From contig JAGOGU010000022.1 of assembly GCA_017996515.1 (NCBI GenBank), positions 1-14,264 of the forward strand: a DNA stretch of 14,264 nt, in the 5' to 3' direction. The notes under the pieces were generated by a model that saw only the letters and a program-made list of their open reading frames with translations, ran no database searches and was not told the DNA's origin. The stretch comes from Allobrachymonas sp. (GTDB lineage: Bacteria > Pseudomonadota > Gammaproteobacteria > Burkholderiales > Burkholderiaceae_C). The stretch's first letter is position 1. Each line of letters begins with the position of its first letter. The position numbers and the translations under genes were made by a program. Of the stretch, positions 7,697 through 14,264 are shown in pieces.

Positions 7697-7751
7697 CAAC
7701 CGCTGCCCCACGCCGCTTGACCCTCTACTCTCTCCGCAGCAGCAGCCTTCT

Positions 7752-9404
7752 TCAGTCATCCACCATCTGTTTTTGCGCCCGCTGGATGGCGCTTTGCTGC
7801 GACAGGGCACGGCTAACCGCCTCATCCACACTCCAGAAAAAGCTCCATTGTTCATTCAACGGCGGCTGCGAGGCATACTGCAGCGTTGCACGGGGCCGGT
7901 CTTTGGCTCCCGCCAGCAGCAATTGCAGCCCCCGTTTGCGCATCCATTGCTGCAATTCGCACAGGGCTTCTACCGACGTGCTGTCTAAATCGTCGCACTG
8001 TTCCATGCTCAAGACCACAGCGTGCAAATCCATGTCAACACAACGCTGGCGCACTTGCTGAAACATGGTATCGACATTGGCAAAAAAGATGGGCTCTTCT
8101 GGCCGGATGATGCGGATGCCAGGCAGGCGCTTGACTTCGGGGTGATGCGCCATGTCGAGAAAATCAAGCGTACCGGGCAAATGCCCCAGCTCACTCAGAG
8201 CCGGGCTGGCAAAGCGCCGCAAGGCCAGCAGCACGGATAGGCCCACGCTCAGCAACATGCCCATCATCACCCCCATCAGCAGCACGCCCAGGATGGTGAC
8301 CAGAGCCAACCAAGAATCCCCTTTGAGTTTGAACGAATCCAGCAGGCGGCGCAGGCCCAGGTTGTCGGTCAGGATGCTGGCCGTCATGGCGGCCATGACG
8401 GGCAACGGCATACGCTCCAGCTCGGCGCGAAACAGCCAGAGCAAACCAGCAATCAGCCCGGCTGCCAGCAAACCGGTCCATTTGCTGCGGCCACCAGCGG
8501 ATTCATTCGCGGTAGAAGCCGAATACCCTGCCCCCACGGGCAACCCTTGCAACAGGCCGCTGGCCATATTGGCTGCGCCCAGCGCCAGCATTTCTCGGCG
8601 GGGCTGAATCACCTCGCCCCGCCGCAGCGCGATCGAGCGCACCGTGCCCCACGATTCGGCAAACAGCACCATGAAAAGCGCCGGGGCCACGTTGGCCGCC
8701 AATGCCCAGGCAGACCATTCCATGCGCGGCCACTGCAGGTTCAAGGGCACCATATGGATGGCTCCAATGCCCGCTACACCTATCTCTTGCAGCGGCCACA
8801 CAACCGCTGCCAGCAACCCCGTCACAAACACCAGCAACGGGGGCTGCACCCAGGCAACCCTGCGCTGCGCACGGCGCAGCAGCCGCCACAAACACCACGT
8901 CCCCAAGCCCAGCGCCAAGCTGGGCAAATGGGTATGCGCCACGCTACCCAGCAAGCGCCACAGCAGCAGCGGAATATTGCCCGCCTGCACCGTAATGCCC
9001 ATCATGGTCGGCAGTTGGCGCACGATAACACTCAGTGCCAAGGCATAGGCAAACCCGCGCAAAACCGGGCGAGAAATAAAAGTCACCAAAAAGTCCGCCC
9101 GAAAAATCACCGCCAGCACGAACAGAATACCGGTGAGAATTACCAGCGTATAGCCTCCGGCTGCACCATTAGCCGCCACCACCGAGGCAAAAATGGCTGC
9201 CGATGACGAAGTGACAGACACCACTGCATAGCGACTGCTGCCCAGCACAGCGTATGCGCTCAACCCAACCAGTGCAGCAATCACGGCGTGCACCGCGGGC
9301 ATGCCCGCAATGGCCGCATAGGCCACGGCTTGCGGCAACAGCATGCTGACGATGGCCAGCGCCGCAACGATTTGCGGCAACAGTCTGGTGCGATCTGGCG
9401 TCAT
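7752..9404 (-). CDS. SulP-family anion transporter with C-terminal STAS domain
   Basis: An inner-membrane secondary carrier of the SLC26/SulP family, which moves anions such as sulfate, bicarbonate or dicarboxylates; the substrate is not identifiable here. From the ATG at 9404 the protein has 550 residues. The N-terminal part is a run of hydrophobic helices to about residue 398, beginning with a stretch holding MLLPQAVAYAAIAGMP (from 21), which matches the family's 'PQxxAYAxxAG' pattern. GAANMASGLLQGLPVGAGYS (277-294) with the following TANESAGG is the typical SulP core loop. Residues of about 427-535 form a STAS domain with DLDSTSVEAL (472-481), which holds the usual Asp-Ser-Thr site. The start is uncertain: the frame stays open to 9539, which would overlap the upstream lipoprotein gene, and the Shine-Dalgarno match at 9404 is weak. 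It lies 79 bases after the lipoprotein gene and may share its transcript. Confidence 0.9.
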   Translation of the reverse strand: MTPDRTRLLPQIVAALAIVSMLLPQAVAYAAIAGMPAVHAVIAALVGLSAYAVLGSSRYAVVSVTSSSAAIFASVVAANGAAGGYTLVILTGILFVLAVIFRADFLVTFISRPVLRGFAYALALSVIVRQLPTMMGITVQAGNIPLLLWRLLGSVAHTHLPSLALGLGTWCLWRLLRRAQRRVAWVQPPLLVFVTGLLAAVVWPLQEIGVAGIGAIHMVPLNLQWPRMEWSAWALAANVAPALFMVLFAESWGTVRSIALRRGEVIQPRREMLALGAANMASGLLQGLPVGAGYSASTANESAGGRSKWTGLLAAGLIAGLLWLFRAELERMPLPVMAAMTASILTDNLGLRRLLDSFKLKGDSWLALVTILGVLLMGVMMGMLLSVGLSVLLALRRFASPALSELGHLPGTLDFLDMAHHPEVKRLPGIRIIRPEEPIFFANVDTMFQQVRQRCVDMDLHAVVLSMEQCDDLDSTSVEALCELQQWMRKRGLQLLLAGAKDRPRATLQYASQPPLNEQWSFFWSVDEAVSRALSQQSAIQRAQKQMVDD

Positions 9405-9483
9405 ATGAGCCACTGCCCCATTGAATCGCTGTGCATATTGATAAAGATCCAAAGCCGATGAAGCTTTACCCGGCAACACAGCT

Positions 9484-10032
9484 TTACTGGCTGGCGGGGC
9501 TGGCAGGCACGTCCAGCAGCGGGCAGTCGGCAGGCACACGGCCGCTGGCAGACTGCACGGCGTGCAGTTGCATCACGCCGTCGTAATCCACGGCCAACCC
9601 ATCGGTCGCCTGCCCGGCGTGGCTGACTTGTACTTCGACATAAATGGGCTGATAGGCTTCGTTGGCCGCATCGGCCTTTTTGATGGCCAATTCTTGCAAG
9701 GGGGCAAGCAGGGCCTCGTCGCCTTCGAGCCAATACGTTTTGTCGCTGTTGCAAGGCGACAGGGTTTCAACCTCGCTACCCCAGGTGTAAATGCCGCGCA
9801 CGGGTACCACCGCGGCTTGCGGGGCAGAGGAGGCTTCAGATGCGTTGTTGATTGCCGCATCGGATGCAGGTGCAGATGCAGCCTCGGTCACGGCCAAAGC
9901 GGCAGAGGCAGCAGACCCGGGCGCACCGTTTGGCTGGCAGGCCGACAGCCACAGGGTCGCCGCCAAAGTCAGCATCCAGCCCTGCTCTTTACCCAGTGCC
10001 CAAATCGATGCGATTTTTTGTTTGCTCAACAT
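9484..10032 (-). CDS. Predicted lipoprotein, possibly with an NlpE C-terminal-like domain
   Basis: A 182-residue exported lipoprotein of unknown function. The start at 10032 is supported by GGAGA six bases upstream on the minus strand. A short basic N-terminus, a hydrophobic core (about 19-30) and a lipobox LSAC place the lipidated cysteine at C32. Residues of about 35-75 are an Ala/Ser/Pro-rich, probably disordered linker. The folded part (about 77-170) contains RGIYTWGSEVETLSPCNSDK, YWLEG, YVEVQVSHAG and VDYDGV. This is reminiscent of small envelope-stress lipoprotein domains with a 'G-x-Y-x-x-G-x-E-V-x-x-x-x-P-C' pattern, as in the C-terminal part of NlpE; that is recognition from memory and only a suggestion. 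C94 and C170 could form a disulfide in the periplasm. Residue +2 after the cysteine is Gln, which favours the outer membrane. It lies 64 bases downstream of the ABC-F gene. Confidence 0.82.
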   Translation of the reverse strand: MLSKQKIASIWALGKEQGWMLTLAATLWLSACQPNGAPGSAASAALAVTEAASAPASDAAINNASEASSAPQAAVVPVRGIYTWGSEVETLSPCNSDKTYWLEGDEALLAPLQELAIKKADAANEAYQPIYVEVQVSHAGQATDGLAVDYDGVMQLHAVQSASGRVPADCPLLDVPASPASQ

Positions 10033-10096
10033 ATCTGTCTCCGCTTCAACTTCTGTGCCATTGTCGTGCAATTTGTGCAGGCAGCCATGGCCATAT

Positions 10097-12226
10097 TTAC
10101 CCTTGCCCCGCCGATTGATCCAACTCTTCCAGACTGGCCGAGACCTGCAACCAACGCTCTTCCGCCTCGTCCAGCTGTTGCTGCACGGTCTTGAGCTGTT
10201 TGCCTGCTGCGGCAATGTCCTCCGCAGGCATAGGCTGGCACAGGCGCTCTTCCAGCGCGGTTTTTTCAGCGCCCAACGCCGCCATGTCTGCCTCGATTTG
10301 GTCCAGCTGCTTTTGCAAAGGGCGGCGCTGGTTCAGGTAATGCTGGCGTTGCGCCTGCTGCTGCTTGCGCAGCGCCCCGCCCGACAGAGGCTTGGCTGCA
10401 GCCCCGGCAGCCATTGCGTGCCCGTCCGCTTCGGCTGTTGCGCCGCCTTCCGCCTGGCGAGTGGCCGCCGCAGCTTCGCGGCGCTGCTGCGCCAAATCCA
10501 GCAGATAGCGTTGGTAATCGTCCAGATCGCCGTCAAACGACCGCACCGTGCCCTGCCCCACCAACCAGAACTCTTCACACACAGCGCGCAGCAGCGCCCG
10601 ATCGTGGCTGACCAGCATGAGCGTGCCGTCAAAACCATTGAGCGCCAACGATAGCGCTTCGCGCGTCATCAAGTCCAGGTGGTTGGTAGGCTCGTCCAGC
10701 AGCAGCAAATTGGGTTGCTGCCACACCAGCATGGCCAGCACCAGCCGGGCTTTTTCGCCGCCGCTCATGCTGCCCACGGCTTGATGCACCATATCGCCCG
10801 TGAACAAAAAGCTGCCCAGAAAGTTGCGCAAATCCTGCTCACGCCCGCACTGGGCGGCAATGTCCGGGTGCTGCTTGGCCAACCGAACCATGTGTTGCAA
10901 GGGGTGTTCGTCCGGGCGCAGCACATCCAGTTCTTGCTGTGCAAAGTAGCCGATGCGCAGCCCTTTGCCCTGCGTGATGCGCCCAGCCAGCAAGGGCAAA
11001 TCGCCCGCAATGGTTTTGACCAGCGTGGATTTGCCCTGCCCGTTGGCGCCCAACACGCCAATGCGCTGCCCGGCCTGTACCGAGCGACTCACATCGCGCA
11101 AGATGACCATATCCGCCGCAGCAATGGGCGGCAGCGCCTCGCCCGTTTGCAGTTGGTGCGCGTGCACGCTGGCGCTGGTGCTGAAATCTTGCAGCGTTGG
11201 GGGCGCGTCCGCAGAAACGGCCTCGGGCTGAGGCTGACGCTGAGACGGAACCGTGGCGCGGTAACCAAAGCTGGCATCCTTGATGGCCAGCATCGGATTG
11301 GGCAGCTGGGACGGTTCCTGAAATTCAAAGGTGAAATCGGCACTGGTGAGCACGGGCGAGAGCTTTTCCATGCGCTCCAGCGCCTTGACGCGGCTTTGCG
11401 CCTGTTTGGCCTTGGTGGCCTTGGCTTTGAAGCGGTCGATGAATTTTTGCAGATGCGCGATTTTTTCCTGCTGGCGCGCATAAGCCGCCTGCTGCAACAG
11501 TATCTGCTGGGCGCGCTGCTCTTCAAACGCGCTGTAATTGCCCCCGTAGCGAACAAGCTGGGCCTGCTCGATGTGGATGGTGACCTGGGTGACGGCGTCG
11601 AGAAATTCCCGATCGTGGCTGATGATGAGCAAAGTGCCCGGATAGCGTTTGAGCCAGCCCTCCAGCCACACCAGCGCATCCAGATCCAGGTGGTTGGTGG
11701 GCTCGTCCAACAGCAGCAAATCGCTCGGGCACATCAAGGCGCGCGCCAGTTGCAGGCGCATGCGCCAGCCACCCGAAAAGCTGCTGACCGGTCGATCCAA
11801 TTCATGCGACTGAAAACCCAGCCCCAGTATCAGCGTTTGTGCACGCGCCATGGCATCGTGCGCGCCCGCATCGTGCAGCAAGGCGTGGGCATGGGCCATG
11901 GCCATGCCGTCGCCGCTGGCCTCTGCCGCGCACAACTCGGCCTGCGCATGCTGCAATCGGGTGTCGCCCGCCAGCACAAAGTCGGTAGCGCTTTCGCTGG
12001 TTTCTGGCATGTGCTGCTCTACCTGCGCCAGTCGCCAGGCGGCGGGCAGTGTCACATCGCCGCTATCTTCGTGCAGTGCGCCATTGAGCAGACCAAACAG
12101 GCTGGATTTGCCCGCGCCGTTGCGCCCCACCAGCGCCACTTTTTCGCCGGGGTTGATGGTGACCGATGCACGATCCAGCAGCACCTTGGTGCCGCGTTGC
12201 AGCGTGACGTTGTGAAAGACGATCAT
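10097..12226 (-). CDS. yheS: ABC-F family ATPase, YheS-like
   Basis: A 709-residue soluble protein with two ATP-binding cassettes and no membrane segments. ABC-F proteins bind the ribosomal E site and act in translation. Domain 1: Walker A GRNGAGKS at 34-41, signature SFSGGW from 149, Walker B with D174/E175, H-loop H204. An inter-domain linker rich in Lys/Arg/Gln follows (about 235-290). Domain 2: Walker A GANGQGKS at 393-400, signature SMSGGEK from 486, Walker B D511/E512, H541. A charged tail (about 580-705) with a poly-Ala/Gly segment looks like the coiled-coil C-terminal domain. The opening MIVFHNVTLQRGTKVLLD and the length match YheS rather than EttA or Uup. Residues of about 324-371 form an unusual Pro/Gln/Ala-rich insert before the second Walker A. 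Its ATG overlaps the prmB stop as ATGA, so translation is probably coupled. Confidence 0.93.
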   Translation of the reverse strand: MIVFHNVTLQRGTKVLLDRASVTINPGEKVALVGRNGAGKSSLFGLLNGALHEDSGDVTLPAAWRLAQVEQHMPETSESATDFVLAGDTRLQHAQAELCAAEASGDGMAMAHAHALLHDAGAHDAMARAQTLILGLGFQSHELDRPVSSFSGGWRMRLQLARALMCPSDLLLLDEPTNHLDLDALVWLEGWLKRYPGTLLIISHDREFLDAVTQVTIHIEQAQLVRYGGNYSAFEEQRAQQILLQQAAYARQQEKIAHLQKFIDRFKAKATKAKQAQSRVKALERMEKLSPVLTSADFTFEFQEPSQLPNPMLAIKDASFGYRATVPSQRQPQPEAVSADAPPTLQDFSTSASVHAHQLQTGEALPPIAAADMVILRDVSRSVQAGQRIGVLGANGQGKSTLVKTIAGDLPLLAGRITQGKGLRIGYFAQQELDVLRPDEHPLQHMVRLAKQHPDIAAQCGREQDLRNFLGSFLFTGDMVHQAVGSMSGGEKARLVLAMLVWQQPNLLLLDEPTNHLDLMTREALSLALNGFDGTLMLVSHDRALLRAVCEEFWLVGQGTVRSFDGDLDDYQRYLLDLAQQRREAAAATRQAEGGATAEADGHAMAAGAAAKPLSGGALRKQQQAQRQHYLNQRRPLQKQLDQIEADMAALGAEKTALEERLCQPMPAEDIAAAGKQLKTVQQQLDEAEERWLQVSASLEELDQSAGQG
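12223..12226 (-). other. ATGA stop/start overlap coupling prmB and the ABC-F gene
   Basis: On the minus strand the ABC-F ATG occupies 12226-12224 and the prmB TGA occupies 12225-12223. This overlap usually means translational coupling and one mRNA. Confidence 0.9.
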
Positions 12227-13119
12227 GCCGCTGGCTCCGCCGCGTGGTGCAGCAAGGCTTCGCGCGTCAGCAGCAGTACCTGGTCGCCGCCTGCGCTGGT
12301 ATCCAACCAGATAGGGTTGAGCTGCGTAAAGGCTGCCTCGAAATAGGGGCGCTCGTTCCCGATTTCAAGCACCAACACGCCGCCTTCATTCAAATACCGG
12401 GCGGCCTGCGCCAGCAAGGGGCGCACAAAGTCCATGCCGTCTGCGCCACCCGCCAGCGCCAGCACAGGCTCGGCGCGGTATTCAGCAGGCAGTTCGGCCA
12501 TGCTGGCGGCATTGACATAAGGCGGGTTGCACACAATCAGATCGTAAGGCCCCTCGCAGGCGGCCAAGCCGTTGCTTTCGATTAGGCGAATGCGCGTTTG
12601 CAAGCCATGCTTGTTCACATTGATGCTGGCCACGGCCAGCGCATCGGGCGAGATGTCGACAGCATCTACCTGCACATCGGGCCAGGCCAGCGCAGCCAGC
12701 ACCGCCAAGCTGCCATTGCCGGCGCACAGATCCAGCACGCGCCGCGTATCAGGCCGCAAAAAGATGTCGATGCTGCCATCGGCCAGCACCTCGGCGATCA
12801 GGCTGCGCGGAATGATGGCGCGCTCGTCCACATAAAACGGCACGCCCTGCAACCATGCCTCGCGGGTGATGTAGGCAAACGGTTTGCGCAAGGCAATGCG
12901 CTGCTGCACGCCCTGCTCGACCTGCTCCACGCCAGCCGCAGCCACGACCTGCGCAGCCGCTTCCGATTCGGGGCTGAGATCGGTATCCAGCGGCAAACCC
13001 AGCGTCCACAGGGTGATCCAGGCAGCTTCGTCCCAGGCGTTATCCGTGCCGTGGCCAAATACCACGCCGGCGTTCAGCAATTGTTGTTCGGCTTTGCGAA
13101 CCAGATCGATCAATTTCAT
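12223..13119 (-). CDS. prmB: 50S ribosomal protein L3 glutamine methyltransferase
   Basis: Transfers a methyl group from S-adenosylmethionine to a glutamine of ribosomal protein L3. The protein has 298 residues, close to the family's usual length. An N-terminal helical domain (about 1-85) is followed by AYITREAWLQGVPFYVDER (82-100) and IIPRSLIAEVL (102-112); the 'PRS' form points to PrmB rather than PrmC, which usually has 'PRPDTE'. The SAM-binding loop is LDLCAGNGSLA (about 129-139), an acidic residue follows in DAVDIS, and the catalytic NPPY motif is at 198-201. The start at 13119 gives MKLIDLVRKAEQQLL, as expected for the family; the frame is open further upstream, but that sequence runs through a terminator and looks non-coding. 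No clear Shine-Dalgarno sequence is visible. It sits between dapE and the ABC-F gene and overlaps the latter by four bases. Confidence 0.93.
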   Translation of the reverse strand: MKLIDLVRKAEQQLLNAGVVFGHGTDNAWDEAAWITLWTLGLPLDTDLSPESEAAAQVVAAAGVEQVEQGVQQRIALRKPFAYITREAWLQGVPFYVDERAIIPRSLIAEVLADGSIDIFLRPDTRRVLDLCAGNGSLAVLAALAWPDVQVDAVDISPDALAVASINVNKHGLQTRIRLIESNGLAACEGPYDLIVCNPPYVNAASMAELPAEYRAEPVLALAGGADGMDFVRPLLAQAARYLNEGGVLVLEIGNERPYFEAAFTQLNPIWLDTSAGGDQVLLLTREALLHHAAEPAA

Positions 13120-13148
13120 GGCAGATGGAACAGGGAGCGAGGCTCTGT

Positions 13149-13197
13149 AAAAAATCGGCGGGATGGATGCGACATGAACGCGACATGCATCCCCGCC
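13149..13197 (-). terminator. Rho-independent terminator downstream of dapE
   Basis: On the minus strand GGCGG (13197-13193) pairs with CCGCC (13161-13157), and GGATGC (13192-13187) pairs with GCATCC (13170-13165), with a three-base bulge on one side and a 16-base loop. The stem is followed by GATTTTTT (U-tract at 13154-13149). It begins 23 bases after the dapE stop and ends about 30 bases before the prmB ATG. The loop region contains two copies of GCGACATG (13169-13176 and 13180-13187). Confidence 0.75.
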
Positions 13198-13219
13198 CAA
13201 GCGGATTGTGCACGCGTAC

Positions 13220-14264
13220 CTATGCCAGCAACTCCAGCACGCGCTGGTAGATGGCAGGCAACGGTGCCAGATCCGCCAACGCAATATGTTCGTTCACTTT
13301 GTGGATGCTACTGTTTGGCGGCCCCAGCTCAATCACCTGCGGGCAAATCTGCGCGATGAAGCGGCCATCGCTGGTGCCACCGCTGGTAGAAAGCTCAGCC
13401 TGCACGCCCGCAACCTCGGCAATGGCGCGGCGCGCGGCATCCACCAACGTGCCCGGCTCGGTCAAAAAAGGCAAACCGCCCAAGGTCCATTGCAAGGCAT
13501 AGTCCAGCCCGTGGCGGCGCAAAACGGCTTCGAGCTGCTGCTGCAACCCTTCGGAGGTGGATGCGGTTGAGAAGCGGAAGTTGAAATCTACCGTCACCGT
13601 GCCCGGAATCACATTGCCTGCGCCCGTTCCGCCATGGATGTTGCTGACCTGCCAACTGGTAGGCGGAAAGTGCGCATTGCCCTGATCCCACTGCGTAGCG
13701 GCCAATTCAGCCAATGCGGGCGCGAGCAAATGAATCGGGTTTTTGGCCAGATGCGGATAAGCGATATGCCCCTGCACGCCGTTGACGGTGAGCCTGCCGC
13801 TCAAGCTGCCGCGGCGACCATTTTTGATCATGTCGCCCGTGCGCTGCACCGCCGTCGGTTCGCCCACCACGCAATAATCCAGCCGCTGGCCACGTTCACG
13901 CAAAGCCTTGCACACCACCACGGTGCCGTCGTTGGCGGGGCCTTCTTCATCGCTGGTGATCAAAAAACCGATGTTCAGCGGCGTTTGCGGATGGGCGGCC
14001 ACATAATTTTGCGCCCCCACGATCATGGCGGCCAACGGCCCCTTCATGTCGCTGGCACCGCGCCCGTACAGCTTGCCATCGTGCACCACGGGGTCAAACG
14101 GCGCCGATGTCCATTGCTCTGCTGGCCCCGGCGGCACCACATCCACATGGCCGGCAAATACGATGGTAGCGCCCTGCGCCCCTTGACTGCCCTGGCGCAA
14201 AGCCCAGAGGTTGCGCACAAAAAACTGCTCCGGCCCACTGTCGATGCGCTCGCACGCAAAACCG
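13220..14264 (-). CDS. dapE: Succinyl-diaminopimelate desuccinylase (5' end outside window)
   Basis: Hydrolyses N-succinyl-LL-diaminopimelate to LL-diaminopimelate and succinate in the succinylase branch of lysine and peptidoglycan synthesis, as a cytoplasmic di-zinc M20-family enzyme. About 347 residues are visible and the frame is open through the right edge, reading [20 protein letters not shown]. Family members have about 375-390 residues, so roughly 30-40 N-terminal residues are missing. Zinc-site motifs are present: [11 protein letters not shown] (His), GRGASDMKG (Asp), [12 protein letters not shown] (the Glu pair) and SSIHKVNEH (C-terminal His). The dimerisation lid follows the first half, with [12 protein letters not shown], and [11 protein letters not shown] matches the substrate-binding loop. 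A GTG at 14218 is an internal valine, not the start. An intrinsic terminator follows the stop. Its neighbour prmB is a frequent partner of dapE in Burkholderiales. Confidence 0.96.
   Translation of the reverse strand, partial: GFACERIDSGPEQFFVRNLWALRQGSQGAQGATIVFAGHVDVVPPGPAEQWTSAPFDPVVHDGKLYGRGASDMKGPLAAMIVGAQNYVAAHPQTPLNIGFLITSDEEGPANDGTVVVCKALRERGQRLDYCVVGEPTAVQRTGDMIKNGRRGSLSGRLTVNGVQGHIAYPHLAKNPIHLLAPALAELAATQWDQGNAHFPPTSWQVSNIHGGTGAGNVIPGTVTVDFNFRFSTASTSEGLQQQLEAVLRRHGLDYALQWTLGGLPFLTEPGTLVDAARRAIAEVAGVQAELSTSGGTSDGRFIAQICPQVIELGPPNSSIHKVNEHIALADLAPLPAIYQRVLELLA

Larger units (their letters stand above)
7537..7751. other. Intergenic region between the SulP gene and the decarboxylase
   Basis: These 215 bases form the longest gap in the window. 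They hold the decarboxylase ribosome binding site, a perfect 12-bp palindrome at 7584-7595 and a 6-bp inverted repeat at 7679-7696. No intrinsic terminator with a U-tract follows the SulP gene, and no clear -35/-10 pair was found. I see no convincing small gene. Confidence 0.5.

Noticed and set aside
10679..12346. A 555-codon open frame on the plus strand opposite the ABC-F gene
   Set aside because: It is a shadow of the minus-strand ABC-F gene, which has both Walker and signature motifs; the antisense product has no domain and crosses the prmB/ABC-F junction.
13120..13284. N-terminal extension of prmB to 13284
   Set aside because: The extra sequence overlaps the end of dapE and the intrinsic terminator and shows no homology-like pattern; MKLIDLVRKAEQQLL is the expected start.

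Overview
The window is a piece of a GC-rich betaproteobacterial chromosome, most likely Burkholderiales and possibly near Comamonadaceae. This is inferred from the gene content (trpF-trpB, dapE-prmB followed by a YheS-type ABC-F gene, and a large Orn/Lys/Arg decarboxylase), the dense coding and the style of the proteins. The genus cannot be told from the sequence alone. Most of it is ordinary core genome. I found no RNA genes, CRISPR array, insertion sequence or prophage.

Layout from left to right. (1) Positions 1-185, minus strand: the first 61 codons of a gene whose product looks like the N-terminus of a type ISP / DNA-methylase restriction-modification protein. It lies directly downstream of trpB, where trpA is commonly found. 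(2) Positions 249-2207, minus strand: trpF and trpB, tightly spaced and surely co-transcribed in the order trpF-trpB-(methylase). (3) Positions 2208-2366: a divergent intergenic region. (4) Positions 2367-5087, plus strand: a P2-type (Ca2+-ATPase-like) cation pump with a TTG start. (5) Positions 5088-5238: a convergent spacer holding a good intrinsic terminator for the minus strand. (6) Positions 5239-7536, minus strand: an Orn/Lys/Arg decarboxylase with a strong ribosome binding site. (7) Positions 7752-9404, minus strand: a SulP anion transporter with a STAS domain. (8) Positions 9484-10032, minus strand: a small lipoprotein. (9) Positions 10097-13119, minus strand: an ABC-F ATPase and prmB, joined by a four-base ATGA overlap. 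(10) Positions 13220-14264, minus strand: dapE, cut off at its 5' end by the window edge, followed by an intrinsic terminator.

Functions: TrpF and TrpB act in tryptophan synthesis. DapE makes LL-diaminopimelate for lysine and the cell wall. PrmB methylates a glutamine of ribosomal protein L3 and is coupled to an ABC-F protein, a family that acts on ribosomes. The P-type ATPase, SulP carrier and amino-acid decarboxylase are independent ion, anion and acid/polyamine functions. No gap between genes exceeds about 215 bases.

Points most worth a second look: the restriction-modification-like gene next to trpB, with an AT-rich junction and a perfect inverted repeat in its first codons; an Asn where TrpF normally has its general-acid Asp; an insert of roughly 50 residues inside the second ATPase domain of the ABC-F protein; and a terminator only about 30 bases upstream of the prmB start. 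I did not find a clearly new multi-gene system. The nearest candidate is the methylase gene that runs off the left edge.
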